This document shows positions 47,920 to 57,734 of a stretch of DNA of 64,000 nt, in pieces (the first letter of the stretch is position 1; each line of letters opens with the position of its first letter). The position numbers and the translations under genes were made by a program. The notes under the pieces are model-generated. The model searched no databases, had not been told where the DNA came from, and worked only from the letters and a program-made list of their open reading frames with translations. The stretch spans positions 4,402,001 through 4,466,000 of the forward strand of contig JAULSU010000004.1 in NCBI GenBank assembly GCA_030512335.1, given 5' to 3'. The DNA is from Immersiella caudata. Taxonomy: Eukaryota; Ascomycota; Sordariomycetes; Sordariales; Lasiosphaeriaceae.

Positions 47920-48323
47920 ATGGCGGCTTCAGACAGCGATGTGAGCGCCAAAGGCTTGGCGACATGGCAACAGGACGGTTGCTTTCGGCGAGGTCGCCCC
48001 GGCTACGATGAGACGGGGCTCCCACTCGCGTTTCCCGGTCCTGGTAAGATCAGGCAGTTAAGGAGCCAAACGAAGCATTACCAACTGATTGCTTTTCAGA
48101 TACTGATCGTGGAAGAGCAATGCGACAGTGGCGAAAAGACGCTATTCTATGCCCGGCGAGCCAGGCTACGATGAGGAAGGATTTCCAGTCGACCTTCCAA
48201 GCAACAGTTCGTTCCCATGGGCTGAGCTACGATGATAAGATTCGGCGCAGACTGATTTCCTTTTCATCTACCTAGATACGCCAAACGGCAAAAGCATTGC
48301 GACTCTGGTGGCATGATGGATTA

Positions 48324-48353
48324 GAAGTCGTGACCCCACAACCGATCGACCCC
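48324..48353 (+). repeat. Left terminal inverted repeat of the Fot1/pogo element
   Basis: Begins directly after the TA duplication. Matches the reverse complement of 50170-50199 with mismatches at repeat positions 17, 21 and 25. Confidence 0.9.
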
Positions 48354-48448
48354 TGCCGATCACAATTTCCCCCATCCCTCCACGACAACCCTCCCCCTTC
48401 CAACCACCACAACTCCTTCATTTACCCGCAAACAACGCCAAATTCAAG

Positions 48449-50077
48449 ATGGAGTTAACTCATGAGCAGAAAATACAGTCGGCACTTGATGACGTTAGAA
48501 AAGGCATGTCGCAGCGGCAGGCTGCAGCCAATTGGGAGGTCCCCCAGCCGACACTCAGTGGGCGCCTCAACGGGGCCGTGAGCAAGCAGGAATCCAAACT
48601 CTCCTCCAGGCGACTTTCTCCGGAGGAGGAGAGCTTTCTTGTGGATTGGATCCTTCACGAGGAGGCTTCTGGGCGCGCCCTCAGCAAAGCGCAGGCCACT
48701 GGAATGGCGCAGGTTATCCTCAAGGAAGGAGGAGATCTCCGACCACTTGGCTACCGCTGGGTAGACCGCTTTATTCAACGGCACAAGCGAATCAAGACCA
48801 AGACCGCCACCCTCCTCGAGTCAGCGAGAAAGCGTGGATCTACCAAGGCCGCGTACAACGATTTCTACGGCCGTCTGCGTAAGCACATCGAGGAGAAGGA
48901 CATCCCCCCTGAGCACATCGCCAATATGGATGAGCACGGCATGCAGGAAGGCGAGACAGCTGGCGGGCGCGTTCTAGGGGACTCCATTACTGAAAGAGCC
49001 CTGGTTACGTCGTCAGATGGAGCTACCTGGGTTTCTATCCTCGAAACGGTGACCGCAAAGGGCAGGAGACTCACCCCAGTGGTGGTGTTTACAGGCGCCA
49101 CGCTCCAGGGACAATGGTTCGTCCCCTTCATGAAAAGCCAGCCCATCCTCCGCGACTGGCGCTATTACCACTCCCTTACGGGCTTCAGCAACGCCGATAT
49201 AGCCATAAGATGGTTCCATAACGTTTATCTACCGGAAACGAAGCCGTCAAACCCTAAGCAATGGCGCCTGCTTATCCTGGACGAGCACAGCAGCCACGAC
49301 ACCGAGGAGTTAATGTTAGCTGCGTATCGCAACAAGGTTCCGCTCTTATATCTACCTCCCCACACCTCCCACAAGACTCAGCCGCTAGATAGGAGCGTAT
49401 TCGCGCCTTTAAAGGAGTACTATCGCCAAGAGATGAAGCCGCTCGCTCACTGCCGCGCCTCAGCCGCAGCCAACAAGCAGCGATTCCTCTTCTGTTATAG
49501 GGAGGCCTCGGGAAAAGGTTGTAAGGCTCGCAATATAAGGAGCGGCTTCAAAAAGACTGGTATATGGCCGTTACGGCCGTCAGAGGTTGTAGATGACCCT
49601 GAGGCTGTGATAGGAGACTCCCCCCCTCCCCCTGAGCGCTCCCCTACCCCTGAGATTATTCCTATTCCGGATACAGGGCTTTTCACAACACCACAGAAAA
49701 GCCGTGATATCCTCCAGACTTTGGACAAGGCCAGAGGGTATGTTAGCCCTACCCAGCGTACTGTCATGGGCCTTCTGATCAAGGCAGGCAAGGCCCTGGA
49801 TCAGGGTAACGCTAGGAGGGCTTTTCTAGAGGCCGAGAATGAGCGTTTGATGGAGGATATGAGAGCGTTGCAGCCACGAACGAAGAAGAAGGTTCGAGGT
49901 CCTCCCAATGAGCGATTTGCGCGCATCGCCGACATCGCGGAGGCGGAGGAAGCCTCTCGCCGGCCGGCCAAGCGCCGTAGGGTGGCCCCTGTAGAAGACC
50001 CTGAGCCAGCCGTTGAGCAAGCGCAGGAGGAAATAATCTGTGGCCTCCAGAGGATTCGTGAGGCCCAGGAAATGTAG
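48449..50077 (+). CDS. Fot1/pogo transposase (CENP-B-type HTH plus DDE_1)
   Basis: A single uninterrupted frame of 542 residues. The N-terminus is a psq/pogo-type helix-turn-helix (KIQSALDDVRKGMSQRQAAA, then NWEVPQPTLSGRLNG), followed by a Tc5/CENP-B-type DNA-binding domain (LSPEEESFLVDWILHEE ... GYRWVDRFIQRH). The DDE catalytic domain shows the three acidic positions in their usual settings: NMDEHGMQEGE, LLILDEHSSHD and LPPHTSHKTQPLDRSVFAPL. The C-terminus has a leucine-zipper-like helix (LEAENERLMEDMRAL) and a basic patch (RRPAKRRRV) that could be a nuclear localisation signal. No stop or frameshift is visible, and no obvious RIP damage, so the copy looks recent and possibly active. The protein would cut out and reinsert the element at TA sites. 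Confidence 0.93.
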   Translation: MELTHEQKIQSALDDVRKGMSQRQAAANWEVPQPTLSGRLNGAVSKQESKLSSRRLSPEEESFLVDWILHEEASGRALSKAQATGMAQVILKEGGDLRPLGYRWVDRFIQRHKRIKTKTATLLESARKRGSTKAAYNDFYGRLRKHIEEKDIPPEHIANMDEHGMQEGETAGGRVLGDSITERALVTSSDGATWVSILETVTAKGRRLTPVVVFTGATLQGQWFVPFMKSQPILRDWRYYHSLTGFSNADIAIRWFHNVYLPETKPSNPKQWRLLILDEHSSHDTEELMLAAYRNKVPLLYLPPHTSHKTQPLDRSVFAPLKEYYRQEMKPLAHCRASAAANKQRFLFCYREASGKGCKARNIRSGFKKTGIWPLRPSEVVDDPEAVIGDSPPPPERSPTPEIIPIPDTGLFTTPQKSRDILQTLDKARGYVSPTQRTVMGLLIKAGKALDQGNARRAFLEAENERLMEDMRALQPRTKKKVRGPPNERFARIADIAEAEEASRRPAKRRRVAPVEDPEPAVEQAQEEIICGLQRIREAQEM

Positions 50078-50169
50078 TGAGCATTTTGTACCGTACAAAT
50101 TCGTTAGGAAATCGATGTTTTGGGCATTGGTGACGACAAGGGGTGCACGTGCAGATCATGATCGGTTAT

Positions 50170-50199
50170 GGGGTTGATTGGTCGTGGGGTCACGACTTC
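50170..50199 (-). repeat. Right terminal inverted repeat of the Fot1/pogo element
   Basis: Ends GTGGGGTCACGACTTC just before the second TA duplication. Confidence 0.9.
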
Positions 50200-51703
50200 T
50201 AGTCAGGGAACGAACAGATACTACGGTTCCAGATCCGGGGTACGGGCGCGGCGGATTTCCGTTAGCGCTCCATGGTCTCATGACACCCACAGGCGTTGAA
50301 GGCAAGAAAATCTCTCGTTCTTTCCACTTCTGAGAGAGTCAGGTCTGATTGTCCCTTCCCTTTACCACAGACCCGGAAGCCAATGAACAGGCACTTGCAC
50401 GGTGGGTTCCAGATACAACAGGCGGCTACCGTCCTAACTGGCCTGGATACGACGGATCGGGAATGCCTCTTGGACTCCCTGGATTACCACCAGATGCCCT
50501 TCCAGACTCCGATGGACATATTGACCGCACTGCTGAGCCATGGGGCTACTCGAGCACGGACGAGGAGAGGGACGCCTCGAACGGGAGTGGGCGTTTAGAA
50601 ACGTTGCATCATCTCCCTGAAGCCACCCCTCCTCCACTGCCATCACCACTGCCATCTCCACTGCCATCTCCACTGCCATCACCCGTCGAGCGCCCCACCA
50701 CCTCGGCCGAACCTGCAACATCACGCCGGCCTTCTCCACAGGAATTCGAAGAGGAGCACTATCATGTGTATCGTTCCGGCCCAAGTTCGTCTCACTTCTT
50801 CCGCGCCAATGTTTCGCGGCATCGTCGATCCGCGGAGTCACTACGCGCCACGCGCTGATGATCCCGAAGACGCTGGAAGTTCCGAGAAGAATGTCGAGTT
50901 TGAACGGCAACTCAAGCGAATTTTCAAGGGAAGCCTCATATACGCCCGGACCAGGGAAGATTCTCCGACTGTGAACATCGCGACCATGCAGCGCATTGAG
51001 CTGCAACGAATGCGAAAAGAACTCGTCAAATTAGCTTTTCAATTCAAGTACCTTCGCGAAGGGACGTCAAAAATGAACGAAAAGCTTCATGCGTATGGCA
51101 TGTACGATTGCCTTGTTGACAGCACCTGTAGTCGAACTACTACTAACCCCCGCCGCCTCAGTTGAAGCGCTGAAGGACTATGACTACATGCGGGAACGCG
51201 CTGCCAGAGGCGAGTTAGCAGACCCCTTCATCGTCACGACCAAGAGGGGCCGCGACAGATTCTTGATGTGGCAGGCCGAAGCCGAGTTCCAGGATGGCGT
51301 GTCGGACTCGGACGACGCCGATTTTATGGAGGATGCATTCGAAAAAGATCTAAAGGTGGCAGGGAAGCGCCCCGTGGGGTCCGGCAGGCCCTCCCTGATG
51401 CTCGGGGACATGGAGACCCGCAACGTCGTCAACGCGAAGGACAGGATCAAAGGGTTCCTTAAGCGTCTCGGGATGGAGTGTCTCGGGGGCGCATTCCTCA
51501 TCGGGTCGATGCTGCTGATGGTTCTGACCGCCAGCCAGCTGGCTTCATTGATCGCGCCGTCGGTATGCGTCTTTGTCTTTGGTGTTGCAATGGCCGTGTT
51601 TCTCGACAAGCCGTTTGACGTTTTGTCGGCGACTGCTGCATACGCTGCCGTCTTGGTGGTGTTTGTTGGAACTAGCACCAGCACTACAACTGCAGAGAGC
51701 TGA

Positions 51704-52315
51704 GTGGGTAGGCGGGAGCTGAGGGAAATCACAAGTTTGAACAAAAAGGGAAAGCGGATGGCGGGCAGGTAGAGCAGCCCATTTGGCCCAGAACGAACTT
51801 CTCAACCCCATACTCAACTTTCCAGGGGTAAAAGTCGGAAACACGCAGGCACCATTCTTTCGGCTACCCGCGTTGAAGCATCCCAGAGCTTGGAAACGAT
51901 TCTAGCCTAGTTGCATACAACCAGAACTGATTTTCAAAGCCCTCTGTGGACTCTGCTCCAGCTGACAGATTGTCGAAATTTATTTCACGCAACTTAGCAC
52001 ACAGCAACTGGGTCAGTCAATCTTTGAGAACTTTCTCAGACAACTACAACTCATCTGGATTTGCAATCTTCCCACCATGCTTGTATTCCCAGAACGCAGA
52101 GACATTGCATACTACCACCCAAGCTACCCTCTTGATACTGTTGAAACTCTCGTGAAATCAGTTGATGCAGACTTGCGGTCAGTCAGATAGCCGCCCATTC
52201 CTCTTTCCTCCTAGTTCGCTTTCCTTTTGCGATGCTTCTGCCGCTGATGATGCAGATGAAAAGAGCAAAACCGGCCGCCCTCCATCTCCCATATAACCCA
52301 CAGGTAGGTATCCCC
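51704..52315. other. 3' spacer between convergent genes
   Basis: Between the DUF6594 gene and the end of PDX1. Nothing recognised. Confidence 0.5.
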
Positions 52316-53251
52316 TTACCAGCCCCTTCCGGCCATCTTCTCCTCGGGCTTCAGCCCAGCATTGCTAATACCCTTCATGGCCTCACCATGCTCAATGCTC
52401 GCCTCGATCAACGCACCGGCATCCTTGAAGTTCGCCACTGCTTTGACAATCGCCCGCGCACGGCGCGCCGCGTGCTCCGGCGTCTCGGCATCCTTGAAGA
52501 TGCCACTGCCCACAAATACACCATCGCATCCCAGGTGCATCATCAGCGCCGCATCCGCCGGCGTCGCCACACCGCCCGCGGCAAAGTTCACCACCGGCAG
52601 CCGGCCCAGCTCCGCCGTGCGCTGCAGCAGCGCCGCATCGCACCCGAGCTCGCGCGCCATGGCCGAAACCGCCAGCGGCCCCCCATCCTTGAGCGCCGCG
52701 CTCGCGCGCGCAATCTCGGCATTCACAGTGCGCATGTGCTTAACCGCCTCGACGACATCCCCCGTGCCGGCCTCGCCCTTGGTGCGAATCATGGCGGCGC
52801 CCTCCTTGATGCGACGAAGCGCCTCGCCGAGGTTGCGGCACCCGCACACAAACGGAATGGTAAAGTCGCTCTTTTGCACGTGGAACTGGTCGTCGGCGGG
52901 CGTGAGCACCTCGCTCTCGTCGACGTAGTCGACGCCGAGCGCCTCGAGGATCTGGCACTCGACGACGTGGCCGATGCGCGCCTTGGCCATGACGGGGATG
53001 GTCACGGCCGCTTGGATGTCCTTGATCATCTGAGGGTTAGACATGCGCGCGACGCCACCGAGCTTGCGGATGTCGGAGGGGATGCGCTCGAGGGCCATGA
53101 CGGCGCACGCGCCGGCTTCCTCGGCGATGCGCGCTTCGGCGGCATTGGTGACGTCCATGATGACGCCGCCCTTGAGCATCTGGGCGAGCCCGGCCTTGAC
53201 GGTGAAGGCATCGTCGGCGGTGCCGTTGGCGCCGTTGAGGTTCGCGGCCAT
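52316..53251 (-). CDS. PDX1: Pyridoxal 5'-phosphate synthase, lyase subunit PDX1/SNZ
   Basis: Intronless, 311 residues, normal for the family. The (beta/alpha)8 enzyme makes PLP from ribose 5-phosphate, glyceraldehyde 3-phosphate and ammonia; the ammonia comes from the glutaminase partner PDX2, encoded divergently 1.3 kb away. Visible active-site residues: the Asp in GGVIMDVTNAAEARIAEEAG, the Schiff-base Lys in IPVMAKARIGH, and the second Lys in AAMIRTKGEAGTGDVVEAV. Phosphate-site glycines lie in NFAAGGVATPADAALMMHLG and DGVFVGSGIF. Also conserved: LGVDYVDESEVLTPAD and FVCGCRNLGEALRRI. In fungi the enzyme is cytosolic and is also needed for singlet-oxygen resistance. The ATG at 53251 starts MAANLNGANG and is the only sensible start. 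Confidence 0.97.
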   Translation of the reverse strand: MAANLNGANGTADDAFTVKAGLAQMLKGGVIMDVTNAAEARIAEEAGACAVMALERIPSDIRKLGGVARMSNPQMIKDIQAAVTIPVMAKARIGHVVECQILEALGVDYVDESEVLTPADDQFHVQKSDFTIPFVCGCRNLGEALRRIKEGAAMIRTKGEAGTGDVVEAVKHMRTVNAEIARASAALKDGGPLAVSAMARELGCDAALLQRTAELGRLPVVNFAAGGVATPADAALMMHLGCDGVFVGSGIFKDAETPEHAARRARAIVKAVANFKDAGALIEASIEHGEAMKGISNAGLKPEEKMAGRGW

Positions 53252-54544
53252 TTTTTGGTGGTAGGTTTGGGTGTGAATTAACCTTTTTTTTTCTTCCTGA
53301 TAGCGCGGGGTCGAGGGAGGGAAAAAAAAAATAAGGAGGGAGGGGCAATAAGTTGAGGGTTTTTGGTGTGGCGAGGGGGTGGGTTTCGGTCTTTGATGTC
53401 ACTCGCGTGCCTTCTGACCTCAGCGGGGTAAGACGGGTGAAAGACCTGAAAGATGAGCTGAAAGATAATGGGCTTGTCTGGTTATGCTCGAGCTGAAGTC
53501 GGGATCCTTTTCAATGGAATATCGTGTGACTCAGGCGAGGGGGGCCGCGGAAAACTGAGCGAGCCCTGGTACCTGGAGTTACGTACCATCAGCAGATCTG
53601 GAGTCCAGAGATTCTTGCACCAAGGTCGGTCGCCGCAGCTACAGTGCACTCGCACTGTAGGGCGTCCCGTTCTCCGGGACGCCTCCGATCGGAGCCCTCG
53701 GCACTTTATCCCATCTCTATCTCGGGTACAACTCGAACGAGCATGCCGAAGGATGTTAATGAAGGCGATCTTTTGTCATGTTTGTTGCCTTCGGCGAAGC
53801 ACTGTGCTGCGTGTGTCATTCCAAGAGGCAAGTCGCAGTGATAGCTCAAGAAGTGGGACCAGGGGGGCAATCGCACACATCCCCCTATTCGGGGTTGCTG
53901 GTCGTCGAGGTGGGTGTTGTGATTGCATCCAACCTGTCTCTGACCGGCATTGGATGCAAGGCGGCGCATGCGGGCACGCCCTTCTTGGGACAAACCAACT
54001 GGTATATGCCTCAAAAGTCGGGCAGCTCGTGGTTGCACGAGCTTCCGCCGCACCTTCTAGAGCTCCCCTCACGGTGCCAACTCTATTATCACCTACTGTG
54101 CGCCATCTCTCCCCACGGTAGCAACGGCCGCCTCCCGCCCTTAGCGAAGGCGAAAAAGCTCGAGCTAGAAGCCCCCGGGTTCCGATCTCAGGAGCTGCCC
54201 AGAGTATCATCGCCCAATGGCAACGTGGCGAGCTCGTCTTATTCATTTTTTTTTTCTTGAAAAAGGATCCATCCGACTTGCCCATTCACAATGCCGGCTG
54301 TACCCGGCTCATCCCGTCTCCATCTTTCGTCCTGGGCGCTGCAGCAATTCGCGTGCTTAGAAAGCGAGCTCACTTGAGTCACATTCTCTCTAATTGCTCA
54401 TTCTCACAGCAAGATTTCGCCCGTGTCCCAGATCTCGATAGGGGAACCCGAGCCAATTGCCCCCCCCCGCCGCCACAACACCCTTATCAACACCACCAAA
54501 CTCATTTTCACCACCAACATCACCACCACACATTTTCAAAACTG
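53252..54544. other. Shared upstream region of PDX1 and PDX2
   Basis: 1.29 kb between the two divergent vitamin B6 genes; it should contain both promoters. A T/A homopolymer stretch lies just upstream of PDX1 (53285-53335), and a CCACAA/CACCAC-rich leader precedes the PDX2 ATG. Open frames within it (53468-54285) look like chance. Confidence 0.5.
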
Positions 54545-55356
54545 ATGGCCCCCATCACCGTCGGCGTCCTCGCCCTCCAAGGCGGCGTCGGCGAACACAT
54601 CTCCCTCCTCCAAAAAGCCGCCGCCCACATTGTCACCACCCAACCCGAAATTCTCCCCTCTGACCCCTCCAAAACCTTCAACTTCCTCGAAGTCCGCACG
54701 CCTGACGCCCTCGCCCAATGCAGCGCCCTCATCATCCCCGGTGGCGAAAGCACCACCATGGCCATCGTCGCTCGACGATTAGGGTTGCTTGATCCCTTGA
54801 GGCAATTTGTGAAGTTTGTTCCACCCTCTCTACTCGAACGCGGTATGATAAGACATTGATGGCTAATCTGAAACACAGAGTCGAGCACAAACCAGTCTGG
54901 GGCACCTGCGCCGGGCTAGTCATGCTCGCCGAAGAAGCGAGCGCCACCAAGCAAGGCGGCCAAGAGCTCGTAGGGGGGTTGGACGTGCGGGTACTGCGGA
55001 ACCGGTACGGGACGCAGATTCAGAGCTTTGTAGCGGATTTGGAGTTGCCGTTTCTGGGAGGAGAGCAGGAGAAGCCGTTTAGGGGGGTGTTTATTCGGGC
55101 GCCAGTGGTGGAGGAGATTATTGCGCCAGTGTCTGGGGGGACGACCGGGGTGGGGAAGAACGGGGGAGTGGAGGTGCTGGGGGTGTACAGGAAGAAGGGA
55201 GGGAAGGGAGAGGGGGATATTGTGGCGGTGAAGCAGCAGAATGTCTTCGGGACGAGTTTCCACCCGGAGCTGACGGATGATATTCGAATACATGTTTGGT
55301 GGTTGAAGAGGGTGTTGGAGGGGGTGAGGCATGGGGAGTTGGTTGTTTCTGCTTGA
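54545..55356 (+). CDS. PDX2: Pyridoxal 5'-phosphate synthase, glutaminase subunit PDX2/SNO
   Basis: Exons 54545-54813 and 54879-55356 (65 nt intron with GTTTGT donor and CACAG acceptor) give about 248 residues. It is a class I glutamine amidotransferase that splits glutamine and channels ammonia to PDX1. The N-terminus ITVGVLALQGGVGEHI and the oxyanion/loop region LIIPGGESTTMAIVARRLGL are typical. The intron join restores LRQFVKVEHKPVWGTCAGLVML with the nucleophile Cys in GTCAG, and the catalytic His-Glu pair is in FGTSFHPELTDD. A poorly conserved Gly/Lys-rich insert (about residues 185-210) lies before the His-Glu pair. Codon use changes from C-ending to G-ending codons between the exons, a quirk with no clear meaning. 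The divergent arrangement with PDX1 implies shared control. Confidence 0.94.
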
Positions 55357-55752
55357 TAGATGGGTGGTAGACGATGCAGAGATGGTTGGTTACTTTGGGC
55401 AGGTTCCACGACATACTTACTTTGGTGGTCATGGTTCAAGTGCCTATTCAGCAAGATACAACTTGTCTAGTAATCCATTAAAGGCTCTTTCAGAGCCGTT
55501 TCGAAACCCACGATATGTACCCCCAAGAGCATCACCAGCTTTTGGTCAACCCGGCTAAGTCTAGAGGTGACCACCAACTCAAAACTCCAGCCAGTGCTAA
55601 CGTCTTCGAGGAAACGATAGCGTGCGCAGGCGTTATCCCATTTGGCTGCCCATCGGCTGACGGCCTTTGCGCCAACTTCCACACGACGACAGTCTCCCCG
55701 TGGCTTTGTGATGTCGATTTCAGTTTTAACAGAGGTGATGATTTCATTTCCC

Positions 55753-57073
55753 TCATCCACTGAACCCCCCCCCTCGTAAAGCATTAAACATGAGCGTCGC
55801 GGGTGGCAAGGGCGAACCCTTTCCCGGCGGAGGATTGCAAAAGACACGTTCGTCTGAGTTCCAAAGCTCGGCGGGTTGCGCAGCCACCAGTTCCAAGCCG
55901 AAATCGCGATCTTCGTATAGTGTGACCTTTATGCCGCTTGTTCCAGTACGGATCATCACCCCATCGAGGTCTTCATGTTCCTCGACCTGACGCACATAAA
56001 TGACAGATTGCGGGACCATTCTGTCACTGGGCAGCGGGGGTTTAAGCTGACGTGTGTTGACCTGCTGATAACGCGCTTTGACTTTTAACAACCAGATCCC
56101 AATTGGTTCTTTGATCTGATGATCGGTAATTCTGCGGACCGCCATTAGCCCGTCTAGAGCAGCGCTGAATTCATGTTGCGCTCTAGAAGGGCTGGGTACA
56201 AGCTTGATAAGCAGTTTGATGCCCTTGTTTGTGATCTTATGGGGTTTGTTGTCGTTTCCGGTCCATATGGTCTCCCCGCAGGCCGCGAAAACGGATGGTG
56301 ATGGTGCGAGTAGGCCGCTAAGTTGGAAGTAATCAGCTTCCGGGGTCGTCCATGCAAAGAGGGAGAGATCATCCGAAGACTTGATTATCTCCTCTTGCAA
56401 CCGAAGGAAGCCCGATCTCCCTCGCCGTAGAGCATAGGCATGTGGATGTTGAAAAGTCCCATCAGACAATAGTCTGTGTCTTCTTCCACTCTGATCGTTT
56501 TACGGCTGGATGCCCAGCTCATGCTTTGAGTTCTGGGAACGGATTTAGCTTCGCCGATCATGAAATACAAGAGGAAACTTGCATCGGTGTGCCAAATAGC
56601 GATCCTGTTTCTAGAACAGAGTTGGGTACTTCGGTGATCTTAAAGATCCAATTGTCAGGTGAAGACTTTGACCCAACATGAGTCCAGTTCGACGCATAGA
56701 ATTCCAGGTGCTGTGGCGCGATCATCTCCTGAAGCGTCCGTCCGCGCGTGAACCACCTAACATTCGCAAAGTTTCCATACAAACTCTAGTTGAATAAATG
56801 CGGAAGTCTGCCTTTTCCGAGTCTTTGGAGGTCTTGCGCCGACTGCTCTGTAACATCGGGCAGGTACGCGTAGCACACCTCTGCGTCGCGATACCAGCGA
56901 AACATGGAGTTGGTGGCTTCCGGTAGTTCGGCGCTTCTCGGTTTGTCGATGCAACACGTGTTAATCCAAAAGTAACCTAGACCATCTATCCGAGTCTATT
57001 TGGCGCAAAGGGTGATTTTCTCGAATCCTTTCTTTCTTTCTTTCTTTCTTTCTTTTCTTTTCTTTCTTTCTTT

Positions 57074-57104
<31 letters not shown>

Positions 57105-57265
57105 GTCTTTCTTTCTTTCTTTCTTTCTCCCTTGTCTCTATGCTTCCTCATCTCCTTGTTCGTGACTTCCTCTCCCTACGTGTGAGATAAGATGGCACAC
57201 TTGGGTCTCGTACTCTCGTCGTAGAACTCCTCGAACTCGAGGCTGCTGGCGTTGAGAAGGCGTAT
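55753..57265 (-). pseudogene. HET-domain (heterokaryon incompatibility type) gene, inactivated
   Basis: On the minus strand the family order is kept: RLLNASSLEFEEFYDES then AILSHT at 57263-57170, GLGYFWINTCCIDK near 56940, ATNSMFRWYRDAEVCYAYLPDV, WFTRGRTLQEMIAP, MSWASSRKT ... DYCLMGLFNIHMPMLYGEG, and FLRLQEEIIKSSDDLSLFAW. A C-terminal region of about 200 residues follows, ending at 55753. It is dead: the start reads ATA instead of ATG (57263-57265), the Trp of the SHTW motif is TAG (57176-57178), another TAG sits before LYGNFANVRW, and frames shift near 56570 and 56400. The first three lesions all fit CpA-to-TpA change. A GAAA microsatellite lies inside the frame, within the region that would separate SHTW from the WINTCCIDK motif. 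Confidence 0.75.
57028..57128 (+). repeat. (CTTT)n microsatellite inside the HET pseudogene
   Basis: About 100 bp of CTTT units with a few CTTTT and CTGT variants. In the minus-strand frame it reads as Lys/Glu/Arg repeats following KGERKK, so it probably grew from a purine-rich coding stretch. Confidence 0.95.
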
Positions 57266-57734
57266 GGTTGATGTGATGGATTCTTCGTCAACTTATGGAT
57301 ATGGAGCGGGGAAGTTTCAGCTTATGGGGCAGGGCGACTGGCCGTGGGAGATTTTAGAGTTAGACATCCGCGCCACATTCGTTGAACTTGGCCTGCTTGT
57401 AAGCTTGCAGCCCCCTGCGCGCTGGAATGTTCGTTCAAATTTCTCCTCAACTGCTTTGCCCCCCTGAAGCCCCCCTGAAGGGCGTTGTAACTTTTCTTAG
57501 AGTGTTGGAGAAAAAACAACTCGTCGCGTCGGCCGCAGGCTTGCATGAGTGCTTGGATAGCAGGATCCGCAAATCGAACCGAGACACCACCTTGGTAGGT
57601 TCACATCGAGTCCTCTTGGATGGATGGCATCTCCACGGTTTGAAGCGAGCTTGGTACATCCTCCCGTTCTATTTAGAGTATTGGAAGCAGAAACGTATAG
57701 CAGCTGGACGAATAGCCTTGCTCACCTACTCCTC
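57266..57734. other. Intergenic, nothing recognised
   Basis: Spacer between the HET pseudogene 5' end and the 3' end of the FAR1-type gene. Short open frames only. Confidence 0.5.

Larger units (their letters stand above)
48324..50199 (+). mobile_element. Fot1/pogo-type DNA transposon, complete, TA target duplication
   Basis: 1,876 bp. It is flanked by TA on both sides (48322-48323 and 50200-50201). The ends are inverted repeats of about 30 bp that start GAAGTCGTGACCCCAC; the two copies differ at three positions in the first 30, all transitions. One intact transposase gene fills the element. Terminal repeats, TA duplication, size and transposase family all fit the fungal Fot1/pogo group of the Tc1-mariner superfamily. 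The insertion splits a repeat exon of the DUF6594 gene, and the surrounding exon reads through once the element and one TA are discounted. Confidence 0.92.
47920..51703 (+). pseudogene. DUF6594 membrane protein with tandem W..RPGYD..G.P repeats, split by a transposon
   Basis: Short exons each carry one copy of a repeat with the pattern W-x-x-D/P ... PGYD-x-x-G-(L/M/F)-P-L-x-(L/F)-P: 47920-48043 (PGYDETGLPLAFPG), 48100-48206 (PGYDEEGFPVDLPS), 48276-48323 continued at 50202-50274 (PDPGYGRGGFPLAL), and 50371 onward (WPGYDGSGMPLGLPG). Introns between them are phase 1. The third exon is interrupted by a complete Fot1/pogo element inside a Leu codon (TTA). The C-terminal part matches DUF6594: MQRIELQRMRKELVKLAFQF, then, after an intron with a CTACTAAC branch, ALKDYDYMRERAARGELADP, a linker and three hydrophobic segments to TGA at 51703. 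Exons 2 and 3 also seem to carry one-base shifts, so the gene was probably decaying already. A Pro-Ser-Pro-Leu repeat lies at 50634-50685. Function unknown. Confidence 0.6.

Noticed and set aside
50634..50685. Short direct repeats near 50650, considered as a CRISPR-like array
   Set aside because: They are 12 bp tandem units coding Pro-Ser-Pro-Leu without spacers; a eukaryotic coding repeat.
57000..57185. Open frame of Phe/Leu/Ser across the CTTT tract
   Set aside because: Produced by the microsatellite itself; the meaningful frame is the minus-strand HET frame.
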